A stretch of DNA of 17,717 nucleotides, from NCBI GenBank assembly GCA_964429355.1, contig CAYSCH010000190.1, positions 1-17,717 of the forward strand, given 5' to 3'. The notes under the pieces were generated by a model, which had not been told where the DNA came from, did not search any database, and was given only the letters and a program-made list of their open reading frames with translations. The position numbers and the translations under genes were made by a program. The DNA comes from JAAYAY01 sp964429355. Its GTDB lineage: Bacteria > Planctomycetota > Planctomycetia > Pirellulales > Thermoguttaceae. Below are positions 1-8,242 of this stretch, in pieces (position 1 is the first letter of the stretch; every line of letters starts with the position of its first letter).

Positions 1-1619
1 AGATCGACGAAACCCATATCAGCCCGGAGACATTCAAGCCTCACTATCGCATTGCCGGCAGCCAACAATGGGAGACGATTGCAGTAGACCCGGCCCAGTT
101 CAAAACGGATGGTGCGACCAGTTCCGGAGAGGCGGTCTGGTGGGCCCCCGCCGGCCAGGGCCGTGTTGAGATTCGTGTCGAAGTGGCCGATACGGCCGGA
201 AATCCGAACGTCAGTCACGCCCAAGTGACCACCGTTGTTTCGGCGATGCCCTCCGACAATGCCATGGCACCGTCGCCTGTTGGTCTATCACCGCTCGCCG
301 CCCCTCAGTCGGATTGGCAAGCATCGCCCACACAAAACGCCTGGGTTCAGCAGAATACCACTGCGACCCAACGGCAACCAATATCGCAGCAATCATCGGG
401 CTACGAGCCCTACGGGCCGGCGAATGGCGGCGGAGCCGGCTCCATCGCCCAGGACTCTGCGGCAAATCCGGGCTACACGCCCAACGCCAACCCAGCTTAT
501 TCCGGCGGCTCGGCTCCCAACAGCTACGATGCGAACCGGCAGGGCTCGGCAGTTCGTCAGTATGGCGCCGACCCTTATCGGACCGCGCAGAATCCTCCAT
601 CCCCCTCGCCGCAACCGTCCCGCGACGACTTGCCGGGTAGTCCATTCTCACAGAACGACCCGTCAGCCTCGCAGCAGACATTCAGCCCGTATAACTCCCC
701 GTCCGGCTACGTCGCCTCGCGCACACCGGAGAACGACGGGATGCGGAGCGGGAATTGGGAATACGGCACGCATGACCGTCCCGCCGTGGGTACGGTGGCT
801 GCGCACCCTTCGCCCCCCTATCAGAGCCAGTACAATCCCGGCAGAGATACCTATCCGGCACCCGAGCGGCAATCGACCGGCAGCTACGGCCCCACCGGTC
901 ACAGCACCCCCTCGCAGATGCCTGGTTCGTTTGCGGCAACCACGCGAACCGTCAATACGAAACTCTTCGAAATCGACTACGCCAATCCACCTCAGCCCAT
1001 GTCGGTCGGACGAGTGGAACTCTGGGGTACACGCGACGGGGGAGTTACGTGGCAAAGCTTTGGATACGACTCCGATAGTCGCAGCCCCATGCTGGCCCGC
1101 GTCTCTGACGAGGGCACCTACGGTTTCAAAGTCGTGTTCCATCCGATGCACGGTTCGCCCGCTCAAGCACCCCGCCAGGGGGAGATGCCCAGTACGGTGG
1201 TTCGCGTCGACTTGACGCGTCCCGACGCGAGGCTACTTGGTGTTGACCGCACTCCCACCGTGCCCAATCAGCTTTCGATTCGCTGGCAGGCCGCCGACAC
1301 CCAACTGGCCGATACGCCGATTTCCCTCTACTACGCCGATGCGGCCACCGGCAACTGGCTCCCGATTGCCCAGGGACTGCAGAACTCGGGCGAGTATCGC
1401 TGGAATCTGCCCGTTGGACTGCCACCCGAAGTTCAGATTCGCATCGAAGCCCATGACCGGGCTGGCAACGTGACAAGGTCTGAGACCAGCGATCCGATTC
1501 GGCTCGCCGAGATCCCTCGCGCGCAGGGCGGTACGCCGCCGTATTCGGTGGAGATTCAGAATGTCCGCCCCGTTGGTCAGGCAGACCACAATGCCCCCCG
1601 TCGCTATTACATCCGGTGA
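1..1619 (+). CDS. Secreted Ig-like / low-complexity linker protein (5' partial)
   Basis: The reading frame is open from base 3 to the TGA at 1617-1619, so the start lies outside the window; a GTG at 183 is an internal codon, not a convincing start. About 538 residues are visible. The first ~80 residues look like the end of a beta-sandwich (ETIAVDP, then VEIRVEVADTAGN). A ~220-residue stretch rich in Ser, Pro, Gly, Gln, Tyr and Asn follows and is probably disordered. The C-terminal ~210 residues carry two more Ig/fibronectin-like units, with the phrases VELWGTRDGGVTWQSFG, EGTYGFKVVF and IRIEAHDRAGNVTRS. Such modules are common in large planctomycete exported proteins. No catalytic motif was seen, so the function is unknown; a structural or adhesive envelope role is inference. 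holA follows after 97 bases. Confidence 0.8.
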   Translation, partial: IDETHISPETFKPHYRIAGSQQWETIAVDPAQFKTDGATSSGEAVWWAPAGQGRVEIRVEVADTAGNPNVSHAQVTTVVSAMPSDNAMAPSPVGLSPLAAPQSDWQASPTQNAWVQQNTTATQRQPISQQSSGYEPYGPANGGGAGSIAQDSAANPGYTPNANPAYSGGSAPNSYDANRQGSAVRQYGADPYRTAQNPPSPSPQPSRDDLPGSPFSQNDPSASQQTFSPYNSPSGYVASRTPENDGMRSGNWEYGTHDRPAVGTVAAHPSPPYQSQYNPGRDTYPAPERQSTGSYGPTGHSTPSQMPGSFAATTRTVNTKLFEIDYANPPQPMSVGRVELWGTRDGGVTWQSFGYDSDSRSPMLARVSDEGTYGFKVVFHPMHGSPAQAPRQGEMPSTVVRVDLTRPDARLLGVDRTPTVPNQLSIRWQAADTQLADTPISLYYADAATGNWLPIAQGLQNSGEYRWNLPVGLPPEVQIRIEAHDRAGNVTRSETSDPIRLAEIPRAQGGTPPYSVEIQNVRPVGQADHNAPRRYYIR

Positions 1620-1641
1620 CGGTGAATTCCGCCTATGTTCC

Positions 1642-1688
1642 TTCTGACCAGCCGCGTCTTGCGGTATACTGATCGGTCGGTTCCGATC
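1642..1688 (+). promoter_or_regulatory. Candidate promoter and dyad upstream of holA
   Basis: A TATACT hexamer at 1665-1670 is a good -10 match. The best -35 at 17-bp spacing is the poor TTCTGA at 1642-1647. Immediately downstream is a perfect 6-bp inverted repeat, GATCGG (1671-1676) and CCGATC (1683-1688), with a 6-base spacer. The site lies 47 bases before the holA ATG. It could be a promoter with an operator or a small leader hairpin. The support is sequence pattern only. Confidence 0.3.
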
Positions 1689-1716
1689 GCCCCCAAACCG
1701 CAGCGGCTGATTTCGC

Positions 1717-2778
1717 ATGGCCAAAGCCATCCATGCCTTCCAGTACCTTGATGCGCCCGAGCAGCACTCGCCGCGCGGGGTGAACGTGGTGTTTGGAGAA
1801 GAGTCCTTTCTCAAGCGTCACGTTCTGGTGAATCTGAAGAAGCAGGCCTTGGGTACGGTTGACGCCGACTTCTCCCTGACTGTGTTTGACGGCAAGCAGG
1901 CCGAAGTTGGCGACGTTCTGGACGAGTTGAGCACGATGGCCATGTTCGGCGGCTCCTCGCGTTTGGTCCTCATTGAAGGGGCCGACGATTTCGTGACCCG
2001 TTACCGGTCGGAGTTGGAGGATTACGTCGATTCGCCCCGTCCAACGGGCCGGCTGATCTTGGAGACAAAAAGCTGGCCGGCAACCACGCGGCTCTACAAG
2101 GCCATTGCCGCCAAGGGTTTGCCGATTGACTGCTCCCCACCGAAGGCTGGCGAGATCCCCAAGTGGCTCATCGGCTGGGCGAAGAAGACCCACAGTGTTC
2201 AGCTCGTGTCGGCTGCCGCAGGCATGCTCGTCGATTTCGTCGGTGCAGAATTGGGTCTGCTGGATCAGGAAGTGGGCCGCCTGGCCCTTTCTGTCGGCCA
2301 GGATCGGAAGATCTCGGCTCAAATGGTGAGCCAGAACGTAGGGAGTTGGCGTGCGAGAACGACGTGGGACATGCTCGACGCGGCCCTGACGGGGGATATG
2401 AAGGGGGCACTAACTCAACTCGATCGCCTCCTGCTGGCCGGCGAGAACCCAGTCGCCATACTGGGACAGATTGCCGCCAGCCTTCGCCGCTACGCTGCCG
2501 CGACTCGTATCATCCTCGCTGGCGAGGCATCCCGCCATCGCGTGAACGTCCCCGCCGCCTTGGAACAAGCGGGGGTCCGTTCCTTTGTGCTCAGAAAGGC
2601 CGAGGGCCAGTTCCGACACCTCGGCCGAGAACGAGGCGCGCAGCTTTACCAGTGGCTCGTCGAGACGGATCTGGCTCTCAAGGGCAACAGCGCTCTGCCG
2701 CCCCGGCTGATTATGGAAAATCTTCTGATTCGGCTTTCTGCCCCAACTCGGCTTGCCAGAAGTGGCCCAATTCGCTAA
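1717..2778 (+). CDS. holA: DNA polymerase III subunit delta
   Basis: This 353-residue protein is the expected size for the delta subunit of the replicative clamp loader, which opens the beta sliding clamp and helps load it on primed DNA in the cytoplasm. Near the N-terminus, VNVVFGEESFLK (about residues 22-33) matches the degenerate, non-ATP-binding P-loop region typical of delta. The middle (about 110-210) matches the delta AAA+ region, with EIPKWLIGWAKK and LGLLDQEVGRLAL. The C-terminal collar-domain part contains GENPVAILGQIAASLRRY and the usual final LALKGNSALPPRLIMENLLIRL. No strong Shine-Dalgarno precedes the ATG; it was chosen because the conserved N-terminus follows at once. The flanking genes are unrelated in function, as is usual for holA. 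Confidence 0.93.
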   Translation: MAKAIHAFQYLDAPEQHSPRGVNVVFGEESFLKRHVLVNLKKQALGTVDADFSLTVFDGKQAEVGDVLDELSTMAMFGGSSRLVLIEGADDFVTRYRSELEDYVDSPRPTGRLILETKSWPATTRLYKAIAAKGLPIDCSPPKAGEIPKWLIGWAKKTHSVQLVSAAAGMLVDFVGAELGLLDQEVGRLALSVGQDRKISAQMVSQNVGSWRARTTWDMLDAALTGDMKGALTQLDRLLLAGENPVAILGQIAASLRRYAAATRIILAGEASRHRVNVPAALEQAGVRSFVLRKAEGQFRHLGRERGAQLYQWLVETDLALKGNSALPPRLIMENLLIRLSAPTRLARSGPIR

Positions 2779-2893
2779 CATTCGCCCCCTCTTCCGCGGG
2801 TTCTTGGGCAGCGGTCAATTGCTGCTCATTGCGGGCATAACCCCCCAGCGAATGGGGTATTTCTGCGGGTTTTGTATCGACTGAAGTGTCTCA

Positions 2894-4381
2894 ATGACTC
2901 CACGGCATACGGTACGCATCCTGCTTACAATCTGGCTGCTCGCCGCCGTTGGCTGCTCATGGCTGCCCCATGGAGACCATGACACCACGGTGCCGGCCCG
3001 TCCGGAGCCCTTTGACTTGTCGCAAGCCTCCTCGCCCGTTGCCTTGCAGCCAACCGCATCCCAAGAGATGGTCGGCTCACCTCAATTCCGAGATCCGATT
3101 GTGCAAGTACCGAGCCAGCAACTCGGTCGATCAGGCACGACACCGGTCGCTTTGGGCCCGCCTGCCGTCGCCAACGGGGCCTTGCTCGTGCCAATAGCGG
3201 ATCTCTCGGCGTTCATCCAGGAGTTGGAAGCAGCTCCTCACGTTGACGCCGCCACGCGAAATCAGATCCTCACAACGGCACTTCAGACGCCCCCGGATCT
3301 GCAGCCCCAATTGATCCGCCAATATCGCACCCTGCTCGCGCTCGGCCAGGTTTCTCCTCCCATGCCGGCGCCGTCCACCGTGGTCCAGGAGCAAGTTTCG
3401 CATCCAGTTGCCGCTCCGTTGCCGGCGAAATCTGCAATTGCCGTGAAGGAAGAAACGGTCGTCGCGGCCTCCCACAACGAGCCGATCCAAACGGAGACCG
3501 ACCATTCGCAGCCCCCCGGAGATAGCACATCCGATGTGCAGCGTCAGCTCGAGGCCCTCCTCGTGGCCATGAAGGGCACCAAGATCGAACCTGCGGAACA
3601 CTCCAGGGCCGTCGATGAGCCCGACAACAGCCCTCGTCGAACTCTCGAGAAGACGACGGCTGCCATGGACGATGCATCCTGGGAACAATTGGTCGATTCG
3701 GCGATCAAGAAACTCGAGGAGCGGAAAGAACGCCAACTTGACTCCGATATCCGTGAAGAAGATGAGGCCCGGCTGCGGATGCTCTACCTGATCGCCGACC
3801 GTCGCGACGATGCCGTTCGGGCCATTGCCACTCTGGAACCGGAAATGCAGGAATACTGGTCAAAGCAGTTCTTCGCACTGGCCACATTGCTTGATTCCGA
3901 CCTTATCGCGGATCGTTCGAATCGGCTGATCGAATCCAAACGGAATCTCGACGAAGCCCTGCGGCGATTGGGCGAATCGGCACCCCTGTTCGTTCGCAAC
4001 CTGGCTTTTGTCACCGCCGTTCAAAGTTATGGGGCCTACACGCCCTTCGACGACTACGAATTCCGGCCCGGCGAACCGGTACTGCTTTACGCCGAGGTGG
4101 AGAATTTCCGCTGCAAAGAGACGGCCCGCGGCCATCACACGGCCTTGCGAAGCAGCTACGAGATTTTCGACAGCGCCCGCCAGAAGGTGGACGATCATGA
4201 GTTCTCGACGAACGAAGAATACTGCAAGAATGCCCGTCGCGATTTCTTCACAGTCTGCGAGTTTCGCATCCCCGAGAAACTCAATCCAGGCAAGTACGTT
4301 CTTCGCCTTACCGTGGCCGACCTGAATGGCGACAAGGCCGGCGAGTCGTCTATCACGTTCCAAATTCGAGACGGATCGTGA
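2894..4381 (+). CDS. Putative lipoprotein of unknown function, planctomycete type
   Basis: This 495-residue protein begins with a short charged stretch, a hydrophobic helix and a lipobox-like AAVGC with Cys21, so it is probably exported and lipid-anchored. Residues ~25-240 are Pro/Gln/Thr/Ser-rich and probably a flexible linker. The C-terminal ~250 residues are the conserved-looking part: a helical region (WEQLVDSAIKKLEERKERQ, then DEARLRMLYLIADRRDDAVRAI) and a beta-rich end (RPGEPVLLYAEVENF, NPGKYVLRLTVADLNGDKAGESS) resembling an Ig-like or transport-adaptor fold. I do not recognise a named family and see no catalytic motif. It starts 115 bases after holA with only a weak GAAG-type ribosome site. 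It ends 10 bases from the convergent Uma2 gene, leaving no room for a separate terminator. Confidence 0.8.
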   Translation: MTPRHTVRILLTIWLLAAVGCSWLPHGDHDTTVPARPEPFDLSQASSPVALQPTASQEMVGSPQFRDPIVQVPSQQLGRSGTTPVALGPPAVANGALLVPIADLSAFIQELEAAPHVDAATRNQILTTALQTPPDLQPQLIRQYRTLLALGQVSPPMPAPSTVVQEQVSHPVAAPLPAKSAIAVKEETVVAASHNEPIQTETDHSQPPGDSTSDVQRQLEALLVAMKGTKIEPAEHSRAVDEPDNSPRRTLEKTTAAMDDASWEQLVDSAIKKLEERKERQLDSDIREEDEARLRMLYLIADRRDDAVRAIATLEPEMQEYWSKQFFALATLLDSDLIADRSNRLIESKRNLDEALRRLGESAPLFVRNLAFVTAVQSYGAYTPFDDYEFRPGEPVLLYAEVENFRCKETARGHHTALRSSYEIFDSARQKVDDHEFSTNEEYCKNARRDFFTVCEFRIPEKLNPGKYVLRLTVADLNGDKAGESSITFQIRDGS

Positions 4382-4391
4382 CGGCGACGCG

Positions 4392-4955
4392 TCATATTGC
4401 CCGAAATATCTCCCGAACCGCCAGGGAGAAGCCGGGCAGTAATTCCTCGTCAACCAGTGTGTCCCCCTCGGTGAGAGTCACCGGGTCAGACTCCGGGCGA
4501 TGGACGGCGACGCTTCGCTTCAAGGGATCAACGATCCACACGATACGGCATCCGGCGCCAAAGTACTCCGAGGTCTTCTTCCGCGTCTCCGCCACGGTGT
4601 TACCCGGTGAAAGCACCTCCACGGCCAAATCGGGCGCACCTTCCAGGAACGCATCCAGATTCTGTTCCTTCATGCGTTCCGTGGTAAGGAATGAAACATC
4701 TGGTTCGCGGACCGTATCGGGGTCCCGCGAAACCACGTAACCGGCGGAACTGTTGAAGACTGTGCCAAGTCCGTTTGCCTCCACAAACTTGCCAAGCAAG
4801 ATTGTGATTCGCGCTCCGACCGCACCGTGGCGCCCCTTGCCCGGGCTCATCATGATCAGCTCTCCACGCACGAGTTCGCACGGTCCCAAGTCTGCGGGGG
4901 CATTGAGAAGCTCGTCCGCCGTCGTGATGTTGAGGTTGTGCGTTGGCGTCGACAT
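4392..4955 (-). CDS. Uma2 family (DUF820) PD-(D/E)XK nuclease-fold protein
   Basis: The protein has 187 residues from the chosen ATG at 4955. A longer reading from 4988 exists, but GGAG seven bases before the 4955 ATG favours the shorter form; an ATG two codons upstream sits too close to that GGAG. Family features are CELVRGELI (Glu28, Glu32), REPDVSF (Asp86), APDLAVEVLSPG (Asp109, Glu113), a Lys pair at 126-127, and IVWIVDPLKRSVAVHRP near residues 138-155. The spacing of Asp, Glu-x-Val and Lys fits a restriction-endonuclease-like active site. Uma2 proteins are abundant in cyanobacteria and planctomycetes, but their biological substrate is not established. The gene lies 148 bases downstream of the amidating-lyase-like gene and has its own candidate promoter, so it may be transcribed alone. 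Confidence 0.88.
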   Translation of the reverse strand: MSTPTHNLNITTADELLNAPADLGPCELVRGELIMMSPGKGRHGAVGARITILLGKFVEANGLGTVFNSSAGYVVSRDPDTVREPDVSFLTTERMKEQNLDAFLEGAPDLAVEVLSPGNTVAETRKKTSEYFGAGCRIVWIVDPLKRSVAVHRPESDPVTLTEGDTLVDEELLPGFSLAVREIFRAI

Positions 4956-5021
4956 GGGCATTCTCCGAGAGGGGGCACCACCGTGCAAGAAGACTTCGCT
5001 CAGGGCCCAGCCTCCGAAACG

Positions 5022-5050
5022 ATTCTATCCCGGAATCCTTCAGCCAGCAA
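5022..5050 (-). promoter_or_regulatory. Candidate sigma70-type promoter for the Uma2 gene
   Basis: On the minus strand TTGCTG (5050-5045) and TAGAAT (5027-5022) are separated by exactly 17 bases. TAGAAT matches the -10 consensus at 5 of 6 positions; the -35 matches only at TTG. The site is 66 bases upstream of the 4955 start and lies between two same-strand genes. A short direct repeat of TTCGAGCCG lies just upstream of the -35, near 5055-5080. Confidence 0.35.
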
Positions 5051-5103
5051 GATTCGCCTTTCGAGCCGTTTCGAGCCGAGCGGACCACACACTCTGGGAG
5101 CGG

Positions 5104-6231
5104 TCACTCGCTTCGGAGAGGCGACGCCTGCTCCGCGACCGGTTCATTTCGTACAAACTTCTGCAACCGTTTTCCCACGATGTCGCCGGCGTAGAGGTTT
5201 CCTTTCGAATCGATGGCAACACAGTGGAGCCAGTTGCACTGGCCCGGCTTCTCCTGGCCGTCCAGGCCGATCGGCACCGTCCAGAGTTGCTCCAGCGAGC
5301 CTTCGGGGGAGAACCGCATGACGATCTGATCCTTGGGAGGTGGATAGCGTCCGTCCCTGTACCAGGATTGCGGTGAAGATCCACACACCCAAAGTTCGTC
5401 CGCCGCGGAGATCCACAATCCCCAGGGCATGATGATATGGTCCCATTGTTTGAGAAATCGACCACCCTGGTCGAACAACTCGATCCGGCCGCTGTTCCGG
5501 TCAGCAACATAGAGCGTGCCCCGCGAATCCACGACGATCTGGTGAGGCAGACAGAATTCGCCGGGGCCGCCGCCATACTGGCCCCAGGCCTTGACGAACC
5601 GGCCTTGCGGATCGAAGTGTACGATGCGGCGGTTCCCGTAGCCGTCGCTCACAAATAGGTCCCCGGTCGGCGTGATCGCCATGTCGGTGGGACTGTTGAA
5701 GTGCGTCTCGTCCTCTCCGGATTCTCCCGCTGTGCCCAGGGTCAAGAGGAGTTCTCCCTCGGGCGTGAACTTCTGCACCACATGTTTCTTGATGTCTGTG
5801 GTCCAGACGTTTCCGTTCCCATCGAGACGAAGACCGTGCGGCGTACCAAATAGTCCGCGGCCCCAACTTCGGACCAGTCGGCCATCCGTCGAGTAGATCT
5901 GAACAGGGCTGTCGCCACGGTCGAAACACCAGATCTGGTCGTGTTGGTCAACGGCCACGCTGGGCACGGCGGCTGGTGGCCCCAATTCCGCAGGCCGTTG
6001 GGGCCAGTTGGGATCAACCGTGTATTCAATCACGGTCGGCTGCGGCGGATAGTTGGGATAGTCGGCCTCGGCCCGGATCGCGCACAGAATCGCCGCGAAG
6101 GTCAGCACGGACAGACGGTTCGATGCGGGAGCCTTTTTCGCCCATGGCGACCATGAAGACAACCGCGCGGGCTTGCCCCGCGATTGGCTGCGCCCGTGTC
6201 CTGCACGCGGACTCTGTCGGTCCAGACCCAT
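5104..6231 (-). CDS. Peptidyl-alpha-hydroxyglycine alpha-amidating lyase-like NHL propeller, exported
   Basis: This 375-residue protein is preceded by a strong GGAGGAG four bases before the ATG, so the long, Arg-rich N-terminus is taken as real. A hydrophobic segment (about residues 40-55, ending IRAEA) should direct export. The rest is an NHL six-bladed propeller resembling the lyase domain of animal PAM, which splits peptidyl-hydroxyglycine into peptide amide and glyoxylate. Remembered signature phrases align: LFGTPHGLRLD, HFNSPTDMAI, FVSDGYGNRRIVHF, LPHQIVV, VADRNSGRIELF and NWLHCVAID. The three metal-type histidines are His132, His230 and His336; Tyr198 of DGY, Arg105 of FDRG and Arg245 of ADR fit the catalytic positions. 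No monooxygenase partner is present, so the true substrate is unknown. It lies 53 bases below the ankyrin gene on the same strand. Confidence 0.85.
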   Translation of the reverse strand: MGLDRQSPRAGHGRSQSRGKPARLSSWSPWAKKAPASNRLSVLTFAAILCAIRAEADYPNYPPQPTVIEYTVDPNWPQRPAELGPPAAVPSVAVDQHDQIWCFDRGDSPVQIYSTDGRLVRSWGRGLFGTPHGLRLDGNGNVWTTDIKKHVVQKFTPEGELLLTLGTAGESGEDETHFNSPTDMAITPTGDLFVSDGYGNRRIVHFDPQGRFVKAWGQYGGGPGEFCLPHQIVVDSRGTLYVADRNSGRIELFDQGGRFLKQWDHIIMPWGLWISAADELWVCGSSPQSWYRDGRYPPPKDQIVMRFSPEGSLEQLWTVPIGLDGQEKPGQCNWLHCVAIDSKGNLYAGDIVGKRLQKFVRNEPVAEQASPLRSE

Positions 6232-6284
6232 CAGACTCCTCCAGCGCCTTGCTACAATTTCCTCCGGGAATCACGTAAGACCAT

Positions 6285-6821
6285 TCAGTTCTTGGCCTTT
6301 GGCCTGGCCTTTTCCGCATTCTGCCGGGCCGCTCCGGCAACGGCGTCGATGGCCCGGCCCACTTTGCTGACGGGAACTGCCAACGGGCCGGAAGCGATAG
6401 TCCCAGTTCCCTCCACCGCGTGATGTTGTATGAGGAAGTCGGCCATCTTCTTCTCCGACTGGGACACAGCCATGTCCAACGGTGTCGCTCCGTGCTTATC
6501 GCGGAGATTGATGTCGGCTCCCTTGCTCAGCAACTGCCCCGCCACCTTCACATTGCCCATCCCGGCCGCAACGTGCAGGGGTGTCCAACCGTAGTTTTCT
6601 TCGGGCTCGTTGATGTCGGCCTTTCCAAACAGGAGATTGTCCATGATGCCGGTGCGGTCTTCCTTGAGATAGGCGATCACGTGCATGGCCGTGATCCCAT
6701 CCTTGTTCTTGGCCGCCGTCTTGACACCGTCGCGGACCAAGCCGAAAACCGCGTTACGATCGCCCAGATAGGTTGCCTGCAACAACTCATCCACTTTCTT
6801 CTTCGAACCGAAAAGTGCCAT
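6285..6821 (-). CDS. Small ankyrin-repeat protein
   Basis: The ATG at 6821 is chosen because AGGAGG lies eight bases upstream; a GTG at 6830 overlaps that ribosome site and is unlikely to be used. The product has 178 residues and no signal peptide, so it is probably cytoplasmic. About four ankyrin units are visible: residues ~10-38, ~41-74, ~78-108 (YGWTPLHVAAGMGN then LLSKGADINLRD) and ~111-140 (HGATPLDMAVSQSEKK). The last ~40 residues are an Ala/Lys-rich tail (AVAGAARQNAEKARPKAKN). Ankyrin repeats bind protein partners; none can be named here. The gene sits between two exported propeller genes on the same strand, 101 bases after the PQQ-like gene and 53 bases before the lyase-like gene, so co-transcription is plausible. 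Confidence 0.88.
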   Translation of the reverse strand: MALFGSKKKVDELLQATYLGDRNAVFGLVRDGVKTAAKNKDGITAMHVIAYLKEDRTGIMDNLLFGKADINEPEENYGWTPLHVAAGMGNVKVAGQLLSKGADINLRDKHGATPLDMAVSQSEKKMADFLIQHHAVEGTGTIASGPLAVPVSKVGRAIDAVAGAARQNAEKARPKAKN

Positions 6822-6922
6822 CGCAAACACCTCCTGATAGTCCCCGCATCGCGAGAGCGTCTCACGTCAACTAGCATCGACCGCGACCGGAAACGACCCA
6901 GCAGATCCTGCAAGGACGGCTG

Positions 6923-8242
6923 CTATCGCGGACGTGACGTTCGACCTCGCGAGTCCTTCTTTTCCTCGTCCGGTTGTTCTTCCTTCGGCCGGTTGGCCAC
7001 GTTGTAACAGAATAGCGTATTCTGCTCGCGAAGGAAAAGCCTGCCACCACTAATTACCGGATGCACCCAGCTTTGCCTTCGGCTCCGGCGGGGCGGCGCG
7101 AATCGACCCTGCAGGGAGAACCCCTCCGAGGTGGCTCGAACGAGGCTCACCGGCCCCAGTTCATCCCGCGCGTAGAGCATCCCGTCGGCGAAAAGGAGGG
7201 AACACTTTCCGCAGCTCTCGTCCTGCCACTTCACCTCGCCGGACTTGTAGTCCAGGCAGGTCAGTCTGTTCGGGTTAACGCAGGCGTAGATGGAGCCGTC
7301 CCAGAGAATTGCACCTCCGTGGTCAATCTGAAGGTCCTTTTTGAAATAGATCTCCTTGGGAATGAACTGCTCGCCGTGCTTGATCGGAAACACCACGCCG
7401 CTGCCGCCCCCCTGCCCACCGGCGGCGAAGATCGTTTGGCCGTACCACAAAGGTGAATTGACGTTTGCCGTTTCGTTGGCAGGCTGATCCCATCGCCAGA
7501 GCAGGTCACCTCCGCGAACGCGGACACCTACCACACCCTTGCCGGTGAACTGCACGTACTGCTCCGCCCCGCCAATCGAAACCTTCACCAGCGACGAATA
7601 ACCGGCCGGATCGCCGATCGGTGAGGCCCACACCTTCTGACCGTTCAGACGGTAGAGGGCCAGAATGGTCGCCAGAGATCCGCCGGGAGTGCAGACGATC
7701 CACTGGCCGTCGATCAGAGGCGACTCCGAATAACCCCACTTGGGCACCGTTCCGCCGTATTCCGCTGGCAGACTGCACCGCCACTTCAGCTCACCCTTCA
7801 TCGCGTCGAGGCATACCAGGTCCCCCACAAGACCGAGACCGTAAACCCGGTCACGATAGACGGACGGTGTACAACGCGGTCCGGCATAGCCGCCTCCCTC
7901 ATGGCGCACCGGGCCGATCGGAAAGGCCCAGATAACTCGGCCCTGATTTGCCGTGTCAACGCAGATCAGATACTCCATGCCGCCGTGGTTGCCCATCGTA
8001 TAAAGCAAAGCGCCGTGGACCGCCACGCCGGCCAGTCCCTCGCCCATCTGTTCGCTTCGCCAAAGGAGCGGCGGGCCTGCCTCCGGCCATTGGCGCAGCA
8101 GACCGGTTTCGGTGCAGATGCCGTCGCCGTTGGGGCCGCGAAAACATGGCCAGTCGGCCCCCTGAGATTCGCCCGAGAAACCGGCAGCCATGATGGCAGC
8201 CGCGATCCACAGTCGTGTTTTTGTCACCCCAATGCTCCGCAT
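6923..8242 (-). CDS. Exported PQQ-like beta-propeller repeat protein
   Basis: The product has 439 residues. A signal peptide (residues ~1-29, hydrophobic core LWIAAAIMAAGF, cleavage near SQGA) is followed by WPCFRGPNGDGI, a start typical of planctomycete outer-membrane-protein-B-like quinoprotein-fold proteins. PQQ-type blades recur through the rest: GDLVCLDAMKGELKWRC, ILALYRLNGQKVWASP, GVRVRGGDLLWRW and LTCLDYKSGEVKWQD. These repeats give the fold; bound PQQ or dehydrogenase activity cannot be read from them, and many such proteins bind no cofactor. The tail is highly charged (KEEQPDEEKKDSRGR). ATG 8242 is used; a GTG five codons in, with GGAG seven bases before it, is an alternative. Upstream lies the Y-shaped repeat, then the HzsA-related gene on the same strand. 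Confidence 0.87.
   Translation of the reverse strand: MRSIGVTKTRLWIAAAIMAAGFSGESQGADWPCFRGPNGDGICTETGLLRQWPEAGPPLLWRSEQMGEGLAGVAVHGALLYTMGNHGGMEYLICVDTANQGRVIWAFPIGPVRHEGGGYAGPRCTPSVYRDRVYGLGLVGDLVCLDAMKGELKWRCSLPAEYGGTVPKWGYSESPLIDGQWIVCTPGGSLATILALYRLNGQKVWASPIGDPAGYSSLVKVSIGGAEQYVQFTGKGVVGVRVRGGDLLWRWDQPANETANVNSPLWYGQTIFAAGGQGGGSGVVFPIKHGEQFIPKEIYFKKDLQIDHGGAILWDGSIYACVNPNRLTCLDYKSGEVKWQDESCGKCSLLFADGMLYARDELGPVSLVRATSEGFSLQGRFAPPRRSRRQSWVHPVISGGRLFLREQNTLFCYNVANRPKEEQPDEEKKDSRGRTSRPR

Noticed and set aside
2845..2870. CCCCA-GCGAA-TGGGG hairpin after holA as a terminator
   Set aside because: The stem is only five base pairs and no T-tract follows directly; too weak to call.
6923..8242. 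Calling the PQQ-like protein a quinoprotein dehydrogenase
   Set aside because: Only the propeller repeats are visible; no dehydrogenase catalytic or vicinal-Cys motif was seen.
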